This document shows positions 1 to 7,532 of a DNA stretch of 10,764 nt, in pieces. Position numbers and translations under genes: made by a program. The notes below the pieces were generated by a model, which had not been told where the DNA came from, searched no databases, and worked only from the letters and a program-made list of their open reading frames with translations. This stretch comes from JAYVIQ01 sp043770215 (GTDB lineage: Bacteria > Bacteroidota > Bacteroidia > Cytophagales > JAAEPT01): positions 1 to 10,764 of the forward strand of contig JAYVIQ010000145.1 in assembly GCA_043770215.1 (NCBI GenBank), given 5' to 3'. Numbering within the stretch: position 1 is the first letter of the stretch; each line of letters opens with the position of its first letter.

Positions 1-250
1 CGCATTTTTTATACGGTAGATGCAAAGGTTTTAGCTCATTTCCTTTAAAATCTTTGCATCAAAAATTGAAAATAGCAGAGTAAAATATTCAATTACAGAT
101 TAATAGACGTTTTTCAGTAAGCCCTAAGTAGAAAAATCTGCATATTCTAATCAAAACGCATATTAAAAGCCTGTACCCATTCAAAACTAAACATTAAAGT
201 GTATCGTATTATTTAGGTTTTAACTCAGTTTATTCACAAACCCTTCTTTG
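1..250. other. Non-coding left edge
   Basis: No convincing gene lies here. Two reading frames are open from the window edge on the + strand (to a TAA at 46-48 and a TAA at 81-83), so the C-terminus of an upstream gene is possible, but 15 to 26 residues are too few to recognise and both run through the inverted repeat at 19-60. The remainder, 61-250, is AT-rich and lies downstream of the minus-strand lipoprotein gene. A weak 5-bp stem (ACAAA at 236-240 with TTTGT at 247-251) touches that gene's stop codon, but it is too weak to call a terminator. Confidence 0.5.
19..60. repeat. Long inverted repeat (15-bp stem, 12-base loop)
   Basis: Left arm 19-33 (GATGCAAAGGTTTTA) pairs with right arm 46-60 (TAAAATCTTTGCATC) over 15 positions, with one G-T wobble and no gap. 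The loop is 34-45. Neither side is followed by a run of T in the transcript sense (+ strand continues with A residues, - strand with TACCGTATAAAA), so it does not look like a standard intrinsic terminator. It may be an RNA hairpin in a 3' untranslated region, a dispersed palindromic repeat, or a protein-binding site. The role is unknown; the pairing is directly visible. Confidence 0.75.
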
Positions 251-1549
251 TTAGATTTCGTCTTGTTTGCCATAAGTTTCTGCCCATTTGAGCAAGCTAA
301 GCAAGCTGTTTTTTTCAGATTCTTTAAATTCTAATTCTACTTTTGTTACAAAAAGGTTTTTATCCTTTTTAGTTGTTGTCTTAATTTCCGAAAAAGGAAT
401 AGATTCTATAACGCTTGCACCAAAAAACAATTTTAGCAACTCAAAACTTGGTTCATTTAGTAGCTCTTTTTTAACATTAAGAGAAATAATGTTACGAGTG
501 GGCAATTTATCTGAAATAAAATCTAAATCATTTGCAAACAAAATGTACTCTCTTGTGCTTCTTATAGCCTGATGATTATTACTAGAAACAAAGGCATTGG
601 TTTTGGCATTTAAGTGCATAGTAGCAAATAATGGATCAGTAGAATTAAAACTTTTAGTAACCCCAAAACCCATTTTTAATTGGCTATAGGGCGCGTTTTT
701 TTGTTTTAATGAAGATAACCCTAGATAAAACCTACCGTCTAAAAAGGGTTTAATTTTCTCATATTGAAGGGATTCTATTGCCCCATATTTTTCCAAAAAT
801 GGCATACACATGCTTAGTGTACTGTTTAATAAATCAGCATTTAGATACGCACTTAAAGAAAAAATAGAACTGTCATTTTTAAATGCCAAACTTGTAGTAG
901 CATCATTCATAACCACATAATTAGTTAGCTTTTGTGTTAGATTTTCATCATTTTTTAGGTTTAGTAGCAGTTGCCCATCATTAAAATCTGCAGAGGATTG
1001 TATTTTTGTAACTAGGCTGTTGCCTAAAGAATACTCAATGATTGCCTCTACATCATGTTTACCAAATGTTTGTAAGCAAGAGTGAAAGATATTTTGTTTG
1101 GTAATTTTTTGGATTTCGTTTTTAGATGTACAAAATACAGCAAAATCTTTTTTCCAAGCTATAAAAAGACGTTGATTTGACATGAATTCAGTGTCTATGT
1201 ATTTAAACCCATTTAGCTCCAAAACGGCACTTTTATTTTTGCTTAGTATAGCTTTTTCAAAATCTTCTACTGACTCAATAGGCACTAAAGCTACAAAATT
1301 AGCAACATCACTTATGCTATACACATAGGCTTTCCTGTCTAAGTCTATAGAAAAATTAGGGTTCTCTAATTGGCTAGAACTTAAGTATTCTTTAATAGTT
1401 TCCCAAGTTAAGGCTTTGTATTTTAAACCTGGCAAGTCTATTTGAGCAACACTTTTGGCATCTTTTGGAATGTATTCACTTAAATTTTCTTTGGAGTTAC
1501 AAGAAAAAAGAAAAAGAGAGCTTAAAAAGATGAGGGCGTTATTTTTCAT
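251..1549 (-). CDS. Predicted lipoprotein of unknown function
   Basis: The frame is open up to an ATG at 1598-1600, but I prefer the ATG at 1547-1549 (432 residues). It puts a compact lipoprotein signal right at the N-terminus: MKNN, a hydrophobic run, then lipobox LFSC with the lipidated Cys at residue 17. The upstream starts (1600 and 1567) would add a polar KKTKIWYINK stretch in front of the signal. The mature protein starts NSKENLSEYIPKDAKSVAQI; the 'YIPKDA...' opening resembles large Bacteroidota lipoproteins of the DUF4836/DUF3352 type, but that is a recollection at low confidence. I see no catalytic motif. It probably sits in the outer or inner membrane facing the periplasm. The residues after Cys are not the acidic run of a surface-export signal. 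It stands alone, divergent from rlmH. Confidence 0.8.
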   Translation of the reverse strand: MKNNALIFLSSLFLFSCNSKENLSEYIPKDAKSVAQIDLPGLKYKALTWETIKEYLSSSQLENPNFSIDLDRKAYVYSISDVANFVALVPIESVEDFEKAILSKNKSAVLELNGFKYIDTEFMSNQRLFIAWKKDFAVFCTSKNEIQKITKQNIFHSCLQTFGKHDVEAIIEYSLGNSLVTKIQSSADFNDGQLLLNLKNDENLTQKLTNYVVMNDATTSLAFKNDSSIFSLSAYLNADLLNSTLSMCMPFLEKYGAIESLQYEKIKPFLDGRFYLGLSSLKQKNAPYSQLKMGFGVTKSFNSTDPLFATMHLNAKTNAFVSSNNHQAIRSTREYILFANDLDFISDKLPTRNIISLNVKKELLNEPSFELLKLFFGASVIESIPFSEIKTTTKKDKNLFVTKVELEFKESEKNSLLSLLKWAETYGKQDEI

Positions 1550-1668
1550 ACTATTTATACTAAACATTTTATTTATATACCAAATCTTGGTTTTTTTCAT
1601 TAAATATTTTAATTCTAGACCAACTATATTTATTATTTTTTTGAACTTGCAGTTGTAAAAATAGAAAA

Positions 1669-2142
1669 ATGCGAATTACCGTTTTGGCAGTAGGTGCAAC
1701 AGACAAACCGTATGTATTAGACGGAAGCAAAGTTTTTATAGATCGTTTAAAACATTATGTGAAATTCGATTTTATAGAAATTATAGTACCCAAGAAAATA
1801 AATTCGCTACCTGTTTCTGAACGGAAAATAAAAGAAGGCGAAATGATTTTAAAACAAATAGAACCTACAGATTTCTTGCTTTTGTTAGATGAAAAAGGCA
1901 AAGAATATAGTTCTAGACAATTTGCTGATTTTATAGAAAAACAAAACGTAATTGGTTGCAAAAGATTGGTGCTGGTAATAGGTGGTGCTTTTGGATTTTC
2001 TGATGAGGTGTATGCACAAGCGAAAGGAAAAATGAGCCTATCAAAAATGACTTTTTCTCACCAGATGATTAGAATATTTGTTTTTGAGCAAATTTACAGA
2101 GCTTTTTCTATCTTAAAAAACGAACCCTACCACAATGATTAA
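1669..2142 (+). CDS. rlmH: 23S rRNA (pseudouridine-1915-N3)-methyltransferase RlmH
   Basis: RlmH is a small cytoplasmic SPOUT-class methyltransferase that uses S-adenosylmethionine to methylate N3 of the pseudouridine at position 1915 in helix 69 of 23S rRNA, acting on assembled 70S ribosomes. The 157-residue length matches the family. Visible hallmarks are the start MRITVLAVG, the LLLDEKGKEYSS segment (71-82), the SAM-binding knot loop VIGGAFGF (103-110), LSKMTFSHQMIR (124-135), EQIYRAF (140-146) and the C-terminal PYH (153-155), whose Tyr-His pair is important for the family. The protein ends YHND, whereas many relatives end YHHE or YHRE; the key YH is kept. The start follows an A-rich leader with no Shine-Dalgarno sequence. 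The stop overlaps that of the opposing membrane-protein gene in a shared TTAA. Confidence 0.96.
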   Translation: MRITVLAVGATDKPYVLDGSKVFIDRLKHYVKFDFIEIIVPKKINSLPVSERKIKEGEMILKQIEPTDFLLLLDEKGKEYSSRQFADFIEKQNVIGCKRLVLVIGGAFGFSDEVYAQAKGKMSLSKMTFSHQMIRIFVFEQIYRAFSILKNEPYHND

Positions 2143-2735
2143 TCTGGAATTTGAAAAATAAAAACGACTAAGCCAATAAAATTAAAAAGTAAAAATCCGT
2201 AATGGATCCATAAATTTTTATTGTACCTATAAGCAACCATACTTGCTGCTACTCCCAAAATACGTACTACATTCTGATTCAAAATATTGCCTTTGTCTTT
2301 TTCGAAATAAACAATAGAGCCTACAATTGCTACAACTAAATAAATGGCAAAAAGCAAAAATAAAATTCTAGCGTTTTTTTCATAGTGAGCTTTAAAATTA
2401 ACTTCTGTATTTACTTTTGTCTGAGGGAATAACACTACACTTATGAGGTAAAAAAGTAACATTGGGAGCAAACTAAAATAAAAAAAAACCAGTCCATCAT
2501 TTATATATTCAGACCTTGGCCAAATAGCAAACCAATTCTGAACCAAAAGTAGAAATGCATATACAGACCACACAAATTGTACTGGACTAAAAATCACAAG
2601 CTCTCTATTTCTAAGCATAGAACCCCAACCACTAAAATACTCGCTAGCTATTGCTCCAAAAACAATGGCATTAAAAATCAATAAATATTCTATTTGGCTT
2701 AACCCTTCTATTATTTCGGGCATTTTGTCTGTCAT
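2139..2735 (-). CDS. Unidentified six-helix integral membrane protein
   Basis: This is a 198-residue protein I do not recognise as a named family. Hydropathy read by eye gives six likely membrane segments at about 15-35, 51-72, 82-104, 122-144, 155-170 and 175-196, joined by short charged loops (MLRNREL at 40-46, PQTKVNTEVNFKAHYEKN at 104-121, EKDKGN at 145-150). There is no signal peptide, conserved acidic/histidine catalytic set or nucleotide motif. Aromatic residues are frequent at helix ends (WGSM, QNWFAIW, NLWIHYG). The start is the ATG at 2733-2735; a second ATG at 2721-2723 would drop only four residues. It is convergent with rlmH, sharing a 4-base stop overlap, and divergent from the ABC ATPase across 403 bases, so it is probably a single-gene transcript. 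Confidence 0.85.
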   Translation of the reverse strand: MTDKMPEIIEGLSQIEYLLIFNAIVFGAIASEYFSGWGSMLRNRELVIFSPVQFVWSVYAFLLLVQNWFAIWPRSEYINDGLVFFYFSLLPMLLFYLISVVLFPQTKVNTEVNFKAHYEKNARILFLLFAIYLVVAIVGSIVYFEKDKGNILNQNVVRILGVAASMVAYRYNKNLWIHYGFLLFNFIGLVVFIFQIPD

Positions 2736-2966
2736 GCAATTTTATAATTGTATAGAATGCTAAGCTAATAAAAAGTTATGAATATTTTTTTGCTCCGCCC
2801 AAACTATCAAAGCAACTAAATCTATAACTTTAGAAAATTATTTTATGGTTTTATTATTTTGTTAACCTGTTTAAATAGACAAAAAAGATGCCTATTTATT
2901 GAAAAAAGACCTAAAAAACCCCATGAGCTTGCCTATTGGGCTTAAAGTTAAAAAATTTATGGATAT

Positions 2967-3105
2967 CCTAATTGTACCAGTGCCTATTATTTTTTTAAGA
3001 AAAGGATTGAAGTGTAGCTCTTTTTTGCTTACAAAGCAAAAAAGAGAGGGCAAAGAAGGATTTAACCCAAAATTACTAATTAATTCTACTGCTGGTACAA
3101 TTAGG
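2967..3105. repeat. MITE-like palindromic element, copy 1
   Basis: This is a 139-base non-coding element bounded by perfect 14-bp terminal inverted repeats, CCTAATTGTACCAG (2967-2980) and CTGGTACAATTAGG (3092-3105). Its left half, 2975-3030, aligns without gaps to 10664-10719 with 49 of 56 positions identical, including the motif AAAAGGAT-GAAG followed by AGCTCTTTTTTGCTT. The centre is a 13-bp hairpin (3018-3046). The 3' half has drifted from copy 2 and has lost its ACCC/GGGT hairpin. No clear target-site duplication is visible outside the repeats (GATAT on the left, GAATT on the right). It carries no transposase, so it would depend on one elsewhere, for example a RAYT-type or IS transposase; that is inference. 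It sits between divergent genes, about 33 bases ahead of the ABC ATPase start. Confidence 0.75.
3018..3046. repeat. Central hairpin of copy 1 (13-bp stem, 3-base loop)
   Basis: Arm CTCTTTTTTGCTT (3018-3030) and arm AAGCAAAAAAGAG (3034-3046) are perfectly complementary around the loop ACA. The stem is mostly A-T with GC and GAG/CTC clamps. It would form equally on either strand. There is no trailing T run on either strand, so it is not a textbook intrinsic terminator. A matching but longer-looped hairpin occurs in copy 2 at about 10706-10741. Confidence 0.8.
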
Positions 3106-3138
3106 GAATTCACATATTTTTATTAACTTAGTTACTGT

Positions 3139-4860
3139 ATGGCAAATGCACCTTTAATTTCTGTAAAAAACCTAAGCATTAGATTCAAAACCGAAGAAGG
3201 ATATTTTGATGCTGTAAAAAACATAAGTTTTGAACTCAATAAAGGAGAGATTCTTGGTATAGTTGGCGAATCTGGTAGCGGAAAATCTGTAAGCTCATTA
3301 GCTATTTTAGGTTTATTAGACAAAAAAGTGACCGAATTCCCTACGGGTAGTATTCTTTATAACAAAGGAAATGAATGTTTAGAATTGCTAAATTTACCAG
3401 AAGACCTGTACAGAAAAGAAAGAGGAAATAATTTCTCAATCATTTTTCAGGAGCCTATGACCTCTCTAAATCCTGTATACACCTGCGGTGACCAGGTAGC
3501 AGAAAGCCTGCGTTTGCATTTAAACATGTCTAAGCAAGAAGCAAAAGAAAAAACAATAGCCCTTTTTAGAGAAGTAGAATTGCCTAGACCAGAAAAAATA
3601 TTTGATAGTTATCCGCATCAAATATCTGGTGGCCAAAAACAACGCGTAATGATAGCCATGGCTATTTGCTGCGAACCGCAATTGCTTATAGCAGATGAAC
3701 CTACCACCGCTTTAGATGTAACTGTTCAGAAAGAAATCATTGATTTAATAAAAAAACTTAGAGACAAAAATGGAATGGCAGTCATTTTTATTTCTCATGA
3801 TCTATCTTTAGTTGCCAACATCTCTGATAAAATAGCAGTTATGCGCCAAGGAGAAATGGTAGAGATAGGCAGTGCAAAAGATATATTTACTGCTGCAAAA
3901 CACCCATATACCAAAGGACTAATTTATTGCAAACCCCAATTAGATACATATTATAAAAAATTACCTACAGTAGAGGCTTTTTTTGAGGTAGATGAAAACA
4001 ACATACTTATAGAAAAACAACCAGACTTCAATAGTTTTGGTACTTTAGAAAAGCAAATACAAAACAAAGAGGTAGTACTAGAAATTAAAAATCTAAACAC
4101 ATGGTATGTGGCTGAAAAAAGTTTTTTTGGCAAAGTAACCTCGTACATAAAAGCTGTAAATGATGTAAGCATAAACATTTACAAAGGGCAAACCTTGGGG
4201 CTTGTGGGCGAATCTGGTTGCGGTAAATCTACTATAGGCAATACAATCATGGGTATTATACCTGCATTTAGTGGCCAAATTAATTACAAAGGAAAAAATA
4301 TTTTAAACCAATCAGAAAAAGAATGGAAACAGTTTAGAAAAACTGCACAGTTGATTTTTCAAGACCCATACTCTTCTCTAAATCCCAGAAAAACGGTAGA
4401 GCAAATTATAGTAGAGCCTATGATGGTAAATAAAATAGGTAACTCTAAGCAAGAACGATACAACAAAGCGCTGGAATTATTAGAAACCGTGGGGCTACAA
4501 AAACAACATTTGAGTAGGTATCCGCATGAATTTTCTGGAGGTCAAAGACAAAGAATTTGTATTGCACGTACCCTTGCACTAGATCCGGAAATTATCATTT
4601 GTGATGAAAGTGTTTCTGCTCTTGATGTAAGTGTACAAGCTCAAGTGTTGAATTTATTAAATGAATTAAAAGAAAAATTTCAGTTTACATACATCTTTAT
4701 TTCTCATGATTTGTCTGTAGTAAAGTTTATGGCAGACCAATTGGTGGTCATGAAAGACGGAATGATTGTGGAACAAGGTACGGGAGAAGAAATATATAAA
4801 AATCCAAAAGAAGCTTATACCAAACAACTTATACATGCAATACCTGTAGTTAGATTCTAA
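3139..4860 (+). CDS. Fused two-domain peptide/nickel-type ABC transporter ATPase
   Basis: This cytoplasmic protein would power an oligopeptide/dipeptide/nickel-class importer, with both ATPase halves (DppD-like and DppF-like) in one 573-residue chain, as in YejF or GsiA. First domain: Walker A GESGSGKS (43-50), Q-loop Q104 in FQEPMTSLNP, signature SGGQ (163-166), Walker B LLIADE (182-187), H-loop His220, then an oligopeptide-transporter C-terminal HPYTKGL motif (255-261). Second domain: Walker A GESGCGKS (357-364), Q408 in FQDPYSSLNPR, signature SGGQ (466-469), Walker B IIICDE (485-490), His523. All catalytic positions are present in both halves. In the second, SVSALD follows the Walker B glutamate instead of PVSALD or PTSALD. 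No permease or binding-protein gene is adjacent, so the substrate is unknown. It is probably monocistronic and convergent with the TPR gene. Confidence 0.93.
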   Translation: MANAPLISVKNLSIRFKTEEGYFDAVKNISFELNKGEILGIVGESGSGKSVSSLAILGLLDKKVTEFPTGSILYNKGNECLELLNLPEDLYRKERGNNFSIIFQEPMTSLNPVYTCGDQVAESLRLHLNMSKQEAKEKTIALFREVELPRPEKIFDSYPHQISGGQKQRVMIAMAICCEPQLLIADEPTTALDVTVQKEIIDLIKKLRDKNGMAVIFISHDLSLVANISDKIAVMRQGEMVEIGSAKDIFTAAKHPYTKGLIYCKPQLDTYYKKLPTVEAFFEVDENNILIEKQPDFNSFGTLEKQIQNKEVVLEIKNLNTWYVAEKSFFGKVTSYIKAVNDVSINIYKGQTLGLVGESGCGKSTIGNTIMGIIPAFSGQINYKGKNILNQSEKEWKQFRKTAQLIFQDPYSSLNPRKTVEQIIVEPMMVNKIGNSKQERYNKALELLETVGLQKQHLSRYPHEFSGGQRQRICIARTLALDPEIIICDESVSALDVSVQAQVLNLLNELKEKFQFTYIFISHDLSVVKFMADQLVVMKDGMIVEQGTGEEIYKNPKEAYTKQLIHAIPVVRF

Positions 4861-4913
4861 CCCTTTTGCTCTTTTTAGTGCTTATATAAAATAAAAATGT
4901 TGTTTTTTTACAA

Positions 4914-6035
4914 TTACTTGCAATATAATGTATGGTATTTTCTAGAATCTGGATAAGCAGCATCGCTGGCTATTTTCCAATAGTGGCATGCCTTGGTTAT
5001 ATTACTTATGCCAAAATACACCAATCCAATGTTGTTGTATGCCTCCATATCATTGGCGTCTAATTTAATGAGCTTTTTATAATCCTCTATTGCCTCTAGG
5101 TTTTTACCCATAGATTTCAAAAGTAAGGCTCTATTAAAAATTGCTGCTGTAAAATTTGGCTCTAGGGTTAGTGTTTTATTATAATCTTCTAAAGCAGCCA
5201 CTTTTTTCCCTATTGTTTCATAAACAGAAGCTCTGGAAAAGTAGATCTCAAAATCATTTGGTTCTAAAGCCAAGAATTTTGTGTAATCTTCAATGGCTTT
5301 TTGGTATTCTTTGCCTTTTTCATAAGCGAGTGCCCTATTAAAATACGCATCTACAAAATCATTCTTTAATAGTAAAGATTTTGAATAATAGTAAATACTT
5401 TTTTCTACATCATTTGTTTCATAATAGCAAACGGCCAAATTAAAAAAACCCTGATAATCTGTGCTATCTTGTTGTACATAAGCCAGCAAATCTACTAACG
5501 CTTTATTGTGTTGCCCACTTACTAAATATACATACCCTCTATCAAATAACAATTGACTGTTATAAGGATTTAATTGGTAGCTTTTAGAATAATCATTTAT
5601 AGCGCTTTGATATTGTTCTTTAGAGGCAAAAATATAGGCTCTTGAGTGTAATACTTTTGCATTGTTGGGATTATTTAGCAATGACCTATCAAAAAAACGC
5701 AGAGCATCATCTAATTGCCCGAGTCTAAAATAAGCATGACCCGCATACTCTAATACCTCTGCTGCCAAACTACTGTCTTTGGCTGCTTCTGATAAATCTT
5801 TTATAGCTTCAGAATATTTATGTAAGTAGAATTGACTTTTGCCTCTTAGCAAAAAGGCTTGTTTTAGATCTATATTTTCTGCAATTAGCTGGCTACATAA
5901 AGAGTAAGAAACGGAGTATTTTTTAGCTAAAAAAGCATTTTTTGCGTCTTCAATGTTTAGGCAAAAACATACTGTAGAGATTGTCAAAAGTGACAATAGA
6001 AAAGTTATTTTGCTTTTTAATATCTTAGGCATCAT
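4914..6035 (-). CDS. Exported tetratricopeptide-repeat (TPR) protein
   Basis: This 373-residue protein begins with a likely Sec signal (basic KILKSK, then a hydrophobic core to about residue 25, ending near TVCFC). The cysteines there do not form a good lipobox, because the position before the second Cys is Phe. From about residue 27 to the end it is an almost continuous array of 34-residue TPR helices, roughly nine or ten. The clearest repeats are at about 93-126 (AGHAYFRLGQLDDALRFFD), 127-160, 161-194, 195-228, 229-262 (NRALAYEKGKEYQKAIEDY), 263-296, 297-330 and 331-364. TPRs are protein-protein scaffolds, so no enzyme activity is implied; it may act in the periplasm as an adaptor. The start has two consecutive ATGs (6033-6035 and 6030-6032). 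It is divergent from radA across 77 bases. Confidence 0.9.
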   Translation of the reverse strand: MMPKILKSKITFLLSLLTISTVCFCLNIEDAKNAFLAKKYSVSYSLCSQLIAENIDLKQAFLLRGKSQFYLHKYSEAIKDLSEAAKDSSLAAEVLEYAGHAYFRLGQLDDALRFFDRSLLNNPNNAKVLHSRAYIFASKEQYQSAINDYSKSYQLNPYNSQLLFDRGYVYLVSGQHNKALVDLLAYVQQDSTDYQGFFNLAVCYYETNDVEKSIYYYSKSLLLKNDFVDAYFNRALAYEKGKEYQKAIEDYTKFLALEPNDFEIYFSRASVYETIGKKVAALEDYNKTLTLEPNFTAAIFNRALLLKSMGKNLEAIEDYKKLIKLDANDMEAYNNIGLVYFGISNITKACHYWKIASDAAYPDSRKYHTLYCK

Positions 6036-6112
6036 TCAAATATATTAAATTGGTAAGATTAAATGATGATTTCTGATAAAATAAACGTAAAATTAATAAA
6101 TATTATGCACTA

Positions 6113-7489
6113 ATGTCTAAAGTAAAAAAAGGCTTTTTTTGTCAGAGTTGTGGCTATGAGTCTGCCAAGTGGCTAGGTAAATGCCCATCTTGTAACCAAT
6201 GGAATACTTTTGTAGAAGAAATAATTTCTAAAAATGATGTTTCTAAAGGCTCTTGGAAGACCTCTGAATCTGGCGCAAAAATGGCTTCTAAGCCCATTCT
6301 TATTACAGACATAGAAGATCAGAAAGTAAAAAGATACACCACACCAGACAAAGAATTAAATAGAGTATTGGGCGGCGGAATTGTACCTGGAGCTTTAATT
6401 TTAATAGGTGGAGAACCAGGGATAGGGAAATCTACGCTGATGCTGCAGTTGGCATTAAATTACCCCGCAGCAAAAACACTATATGTATCAGGAGAAGAAA
6501 GTGAGTCTCAAATAAAAATGCGTGCAGAACGCATAGGCATCCTTTCAAAAGAATGTTATATCCTTGCCGAAACACAAACGCAAGCTATTTTTAAACAAAT
6601 AGAAATTCTTCAGCCAAATATATTAATCATAGATTCTATACAAACCCTAAACTCTTCTTTTGTAGATAGCCCAGCGGGCAGTATATCTCAGGTTAGAGAA
6701 TGTACCGCAGAACTTATGCGCTTTGCAAAAGAAACTGGTACTCCAGTTTTTTTAATTGGCCATATTACCAAAGAAGGGACAATAGCAGGACCTAAAGTTT
6801 TAGAACACATGGTAGATACTGTATTGCAGTTTGAAGGAGATAGGCACTTGTCTTACAGGATTTTAAGAACAATAAAAAATAGATTTGGATCTACTTCTGA
6901 ATTGGGTATATATGAAATGCAAGGCGCAGGACTTAGAGAAGTTTCTAATCCATCAGAAATTTTAATTTCTCAAAAAGATGGTGAGTTGGCAGGCATTAGT
7001 ATTGGAGCATCATTAGAGGGCAACAGACCATTGCTCATAGAAATACAAAGTTTGGTTAGCAACGCAGCCTATGGAACACCACAAAGAAGCAGCACAGGAT
7101 ATGACAACAAACGGATAAGTATGTTGTTGGCCGTACTTGAAAAAAGAGGTGGGTTTAGACTTGGGACCCAAGATGTTTTTTTAAATATAGCGGGTGGCCT
7201 TAAAATAGATGATCCAGCGATGGATTTATCTATTTGTGTTTCTATTGTATCTTCTTATCAAGAAATTTCTGTTTCCAGCAATGTATGCTTTGCAGGCGAA
7301 GTTGGTTTAGGTGGCGAAGTAAGGGCAGTGAACAGAATTGAAAATAGAATTTCAGAGGCAGAAAAACTAGGCTTTCAAAAAATATACATCTCTACATTCA
7401 ATAAACTGCCAAACGAAGGAAAAGAGTATAAAATAAAAGTAGTACCTATTTCTAATTTAGGACAAGTTTTTTCTGAATTGTTTGGTTAA
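6113..7489 (+). CDS. radA: DNA repair protein RadA (Sms)
   Basis: RadA is a RecA-like, DnaB-like ATPase that promotes branch migration of recombination intermediates in cytoplasmic DNA repair. At 458 residues the protein is full length. In order it has an N-terminal C4 zinc finger (Cys10, Cys13, Cys24, Cys27), Walker A GGEPGIGKST (99-108), Walker B ILIIDS (170-175), the RadA-specific KNRFG motif (255-259), and a C-terminal Lon-protease-like domain from about 280. That domain includes GGLKIDDPAMDLS (361-373), where the Lon catalytic serine is absent, as is usual in RadA, so it is structural. The SGEES segment (126-130) is also typical. The ATG at 6113 places the zinc finger at the expected distance. 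It is divergent from the TPR gene and followed after 113 bases by the AsmA gene on the same strand, which has its own promoter. Confidence 0.97.
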   Translation: MSKVKKGFFCQSCGYESAKWLGKCPSCNQWNTFVEEIISKNDVSKGSWKTSESGAKMASKPILITDIEDQKVKRYTTPDKELNRVLGGGIVPGALILIGGEPGIGKSTLMLQLALNYPAAKTLYVSGEESESQIKMRAERIGILSKECYILAETQTQAIFKQIEILQPNILIIDSIQTLNSSFVDSPAGSISQVRECTAELMRFAKETGTPVFLIGHITKEGTIAGPKVLEHMVDTVLQFEGDRHLSYRILRTIKNRFGSTSELGIYEMQGAGLREVSNPSEILISQKDGELAGISIGASLEGNRPLLIEIQSLVSNAAYGTPQRSSTGYDNKRISMLLAVLEKRGGFRLGTQDVFLNIAGGLKIDDPAMDLSICVSIVSSYQEISVSSNVCFAGEVGLGGEVRAVNRIENRISEAEKLGFQKIYISTFNKLPNEGKEYKIKVVPISNLGQVFSELFG

Positions 7490-7532
7490 AATAATCATTC
7501 ACAATGTACGATAAATTAATTTGACTCGTTTA

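Larger units (their letters stand above)
2736..3138. other. Divergent intergenic region with repeat element
   Basis: These 403 bases separate two divergent genes and contain no credible gene. Overlapping open frames exist on both strands in roughly 2890-3126, but they are compositionally odd, cross the palindromic element at 2967-3105 and are best explained as chance. The left part (2736-2960) is AT-rich and holds a weak 7-bp stem (TAAATAG at 2872-2878 with CTATTTA at 2892-2898). A near-match to the Bacteroidota -7 box (TAACTTTA, 2825-2832) has no TTG at the right distance upstream. Promoters for both flanking genes should be here, but I cannot place them confidently. Confidence 0.6.

Noticed and set aside
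288..572. 94-codon frame antisense to the lipoprotein gene
   Set aside because: It lies wholly inside a better-supported gene with a lipoprotein signal and shows no recognisable features.
3018..3046. Intrinsic terminator reading of the copy 1 hairpin
   Set aside because: It lies upstream of both divergent genes, the stem is mostly A-T, and neither strand has a T run after the stem.
2892..3126. Overlapping open frames on both strands in the divergent intergenic region
   Set aside because: They run through the palindromic element, encode Lys/Phe/Leu-rich peptides with no domain, and exist on both strands, as expected for chance frames in a palindrome.
4861..4913. Possible bidirectional terminator between the convergent ABC ATPase and TPR genes
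   Set aside because: There are A-rich and T-rich runs, but I find no GC-containing stem of useful length before a T run on either strand.
6037..6044. TATATTTG on the minus strand, an exact -7 box match upstream of the TPR gene
   Set aside because: It ends one base before the start codon and has no TTG about 20 bases upstream, so transcription would begin inside the start codon; probably chance in AT-rich DNA.
6094..6105. TAATA-AA-TATTA palindrome upstream of radA as an operator
   Set aside because: Only 5-bp arms made entirely of A and T in a very AT-rich spacer; not distinguishable from background.
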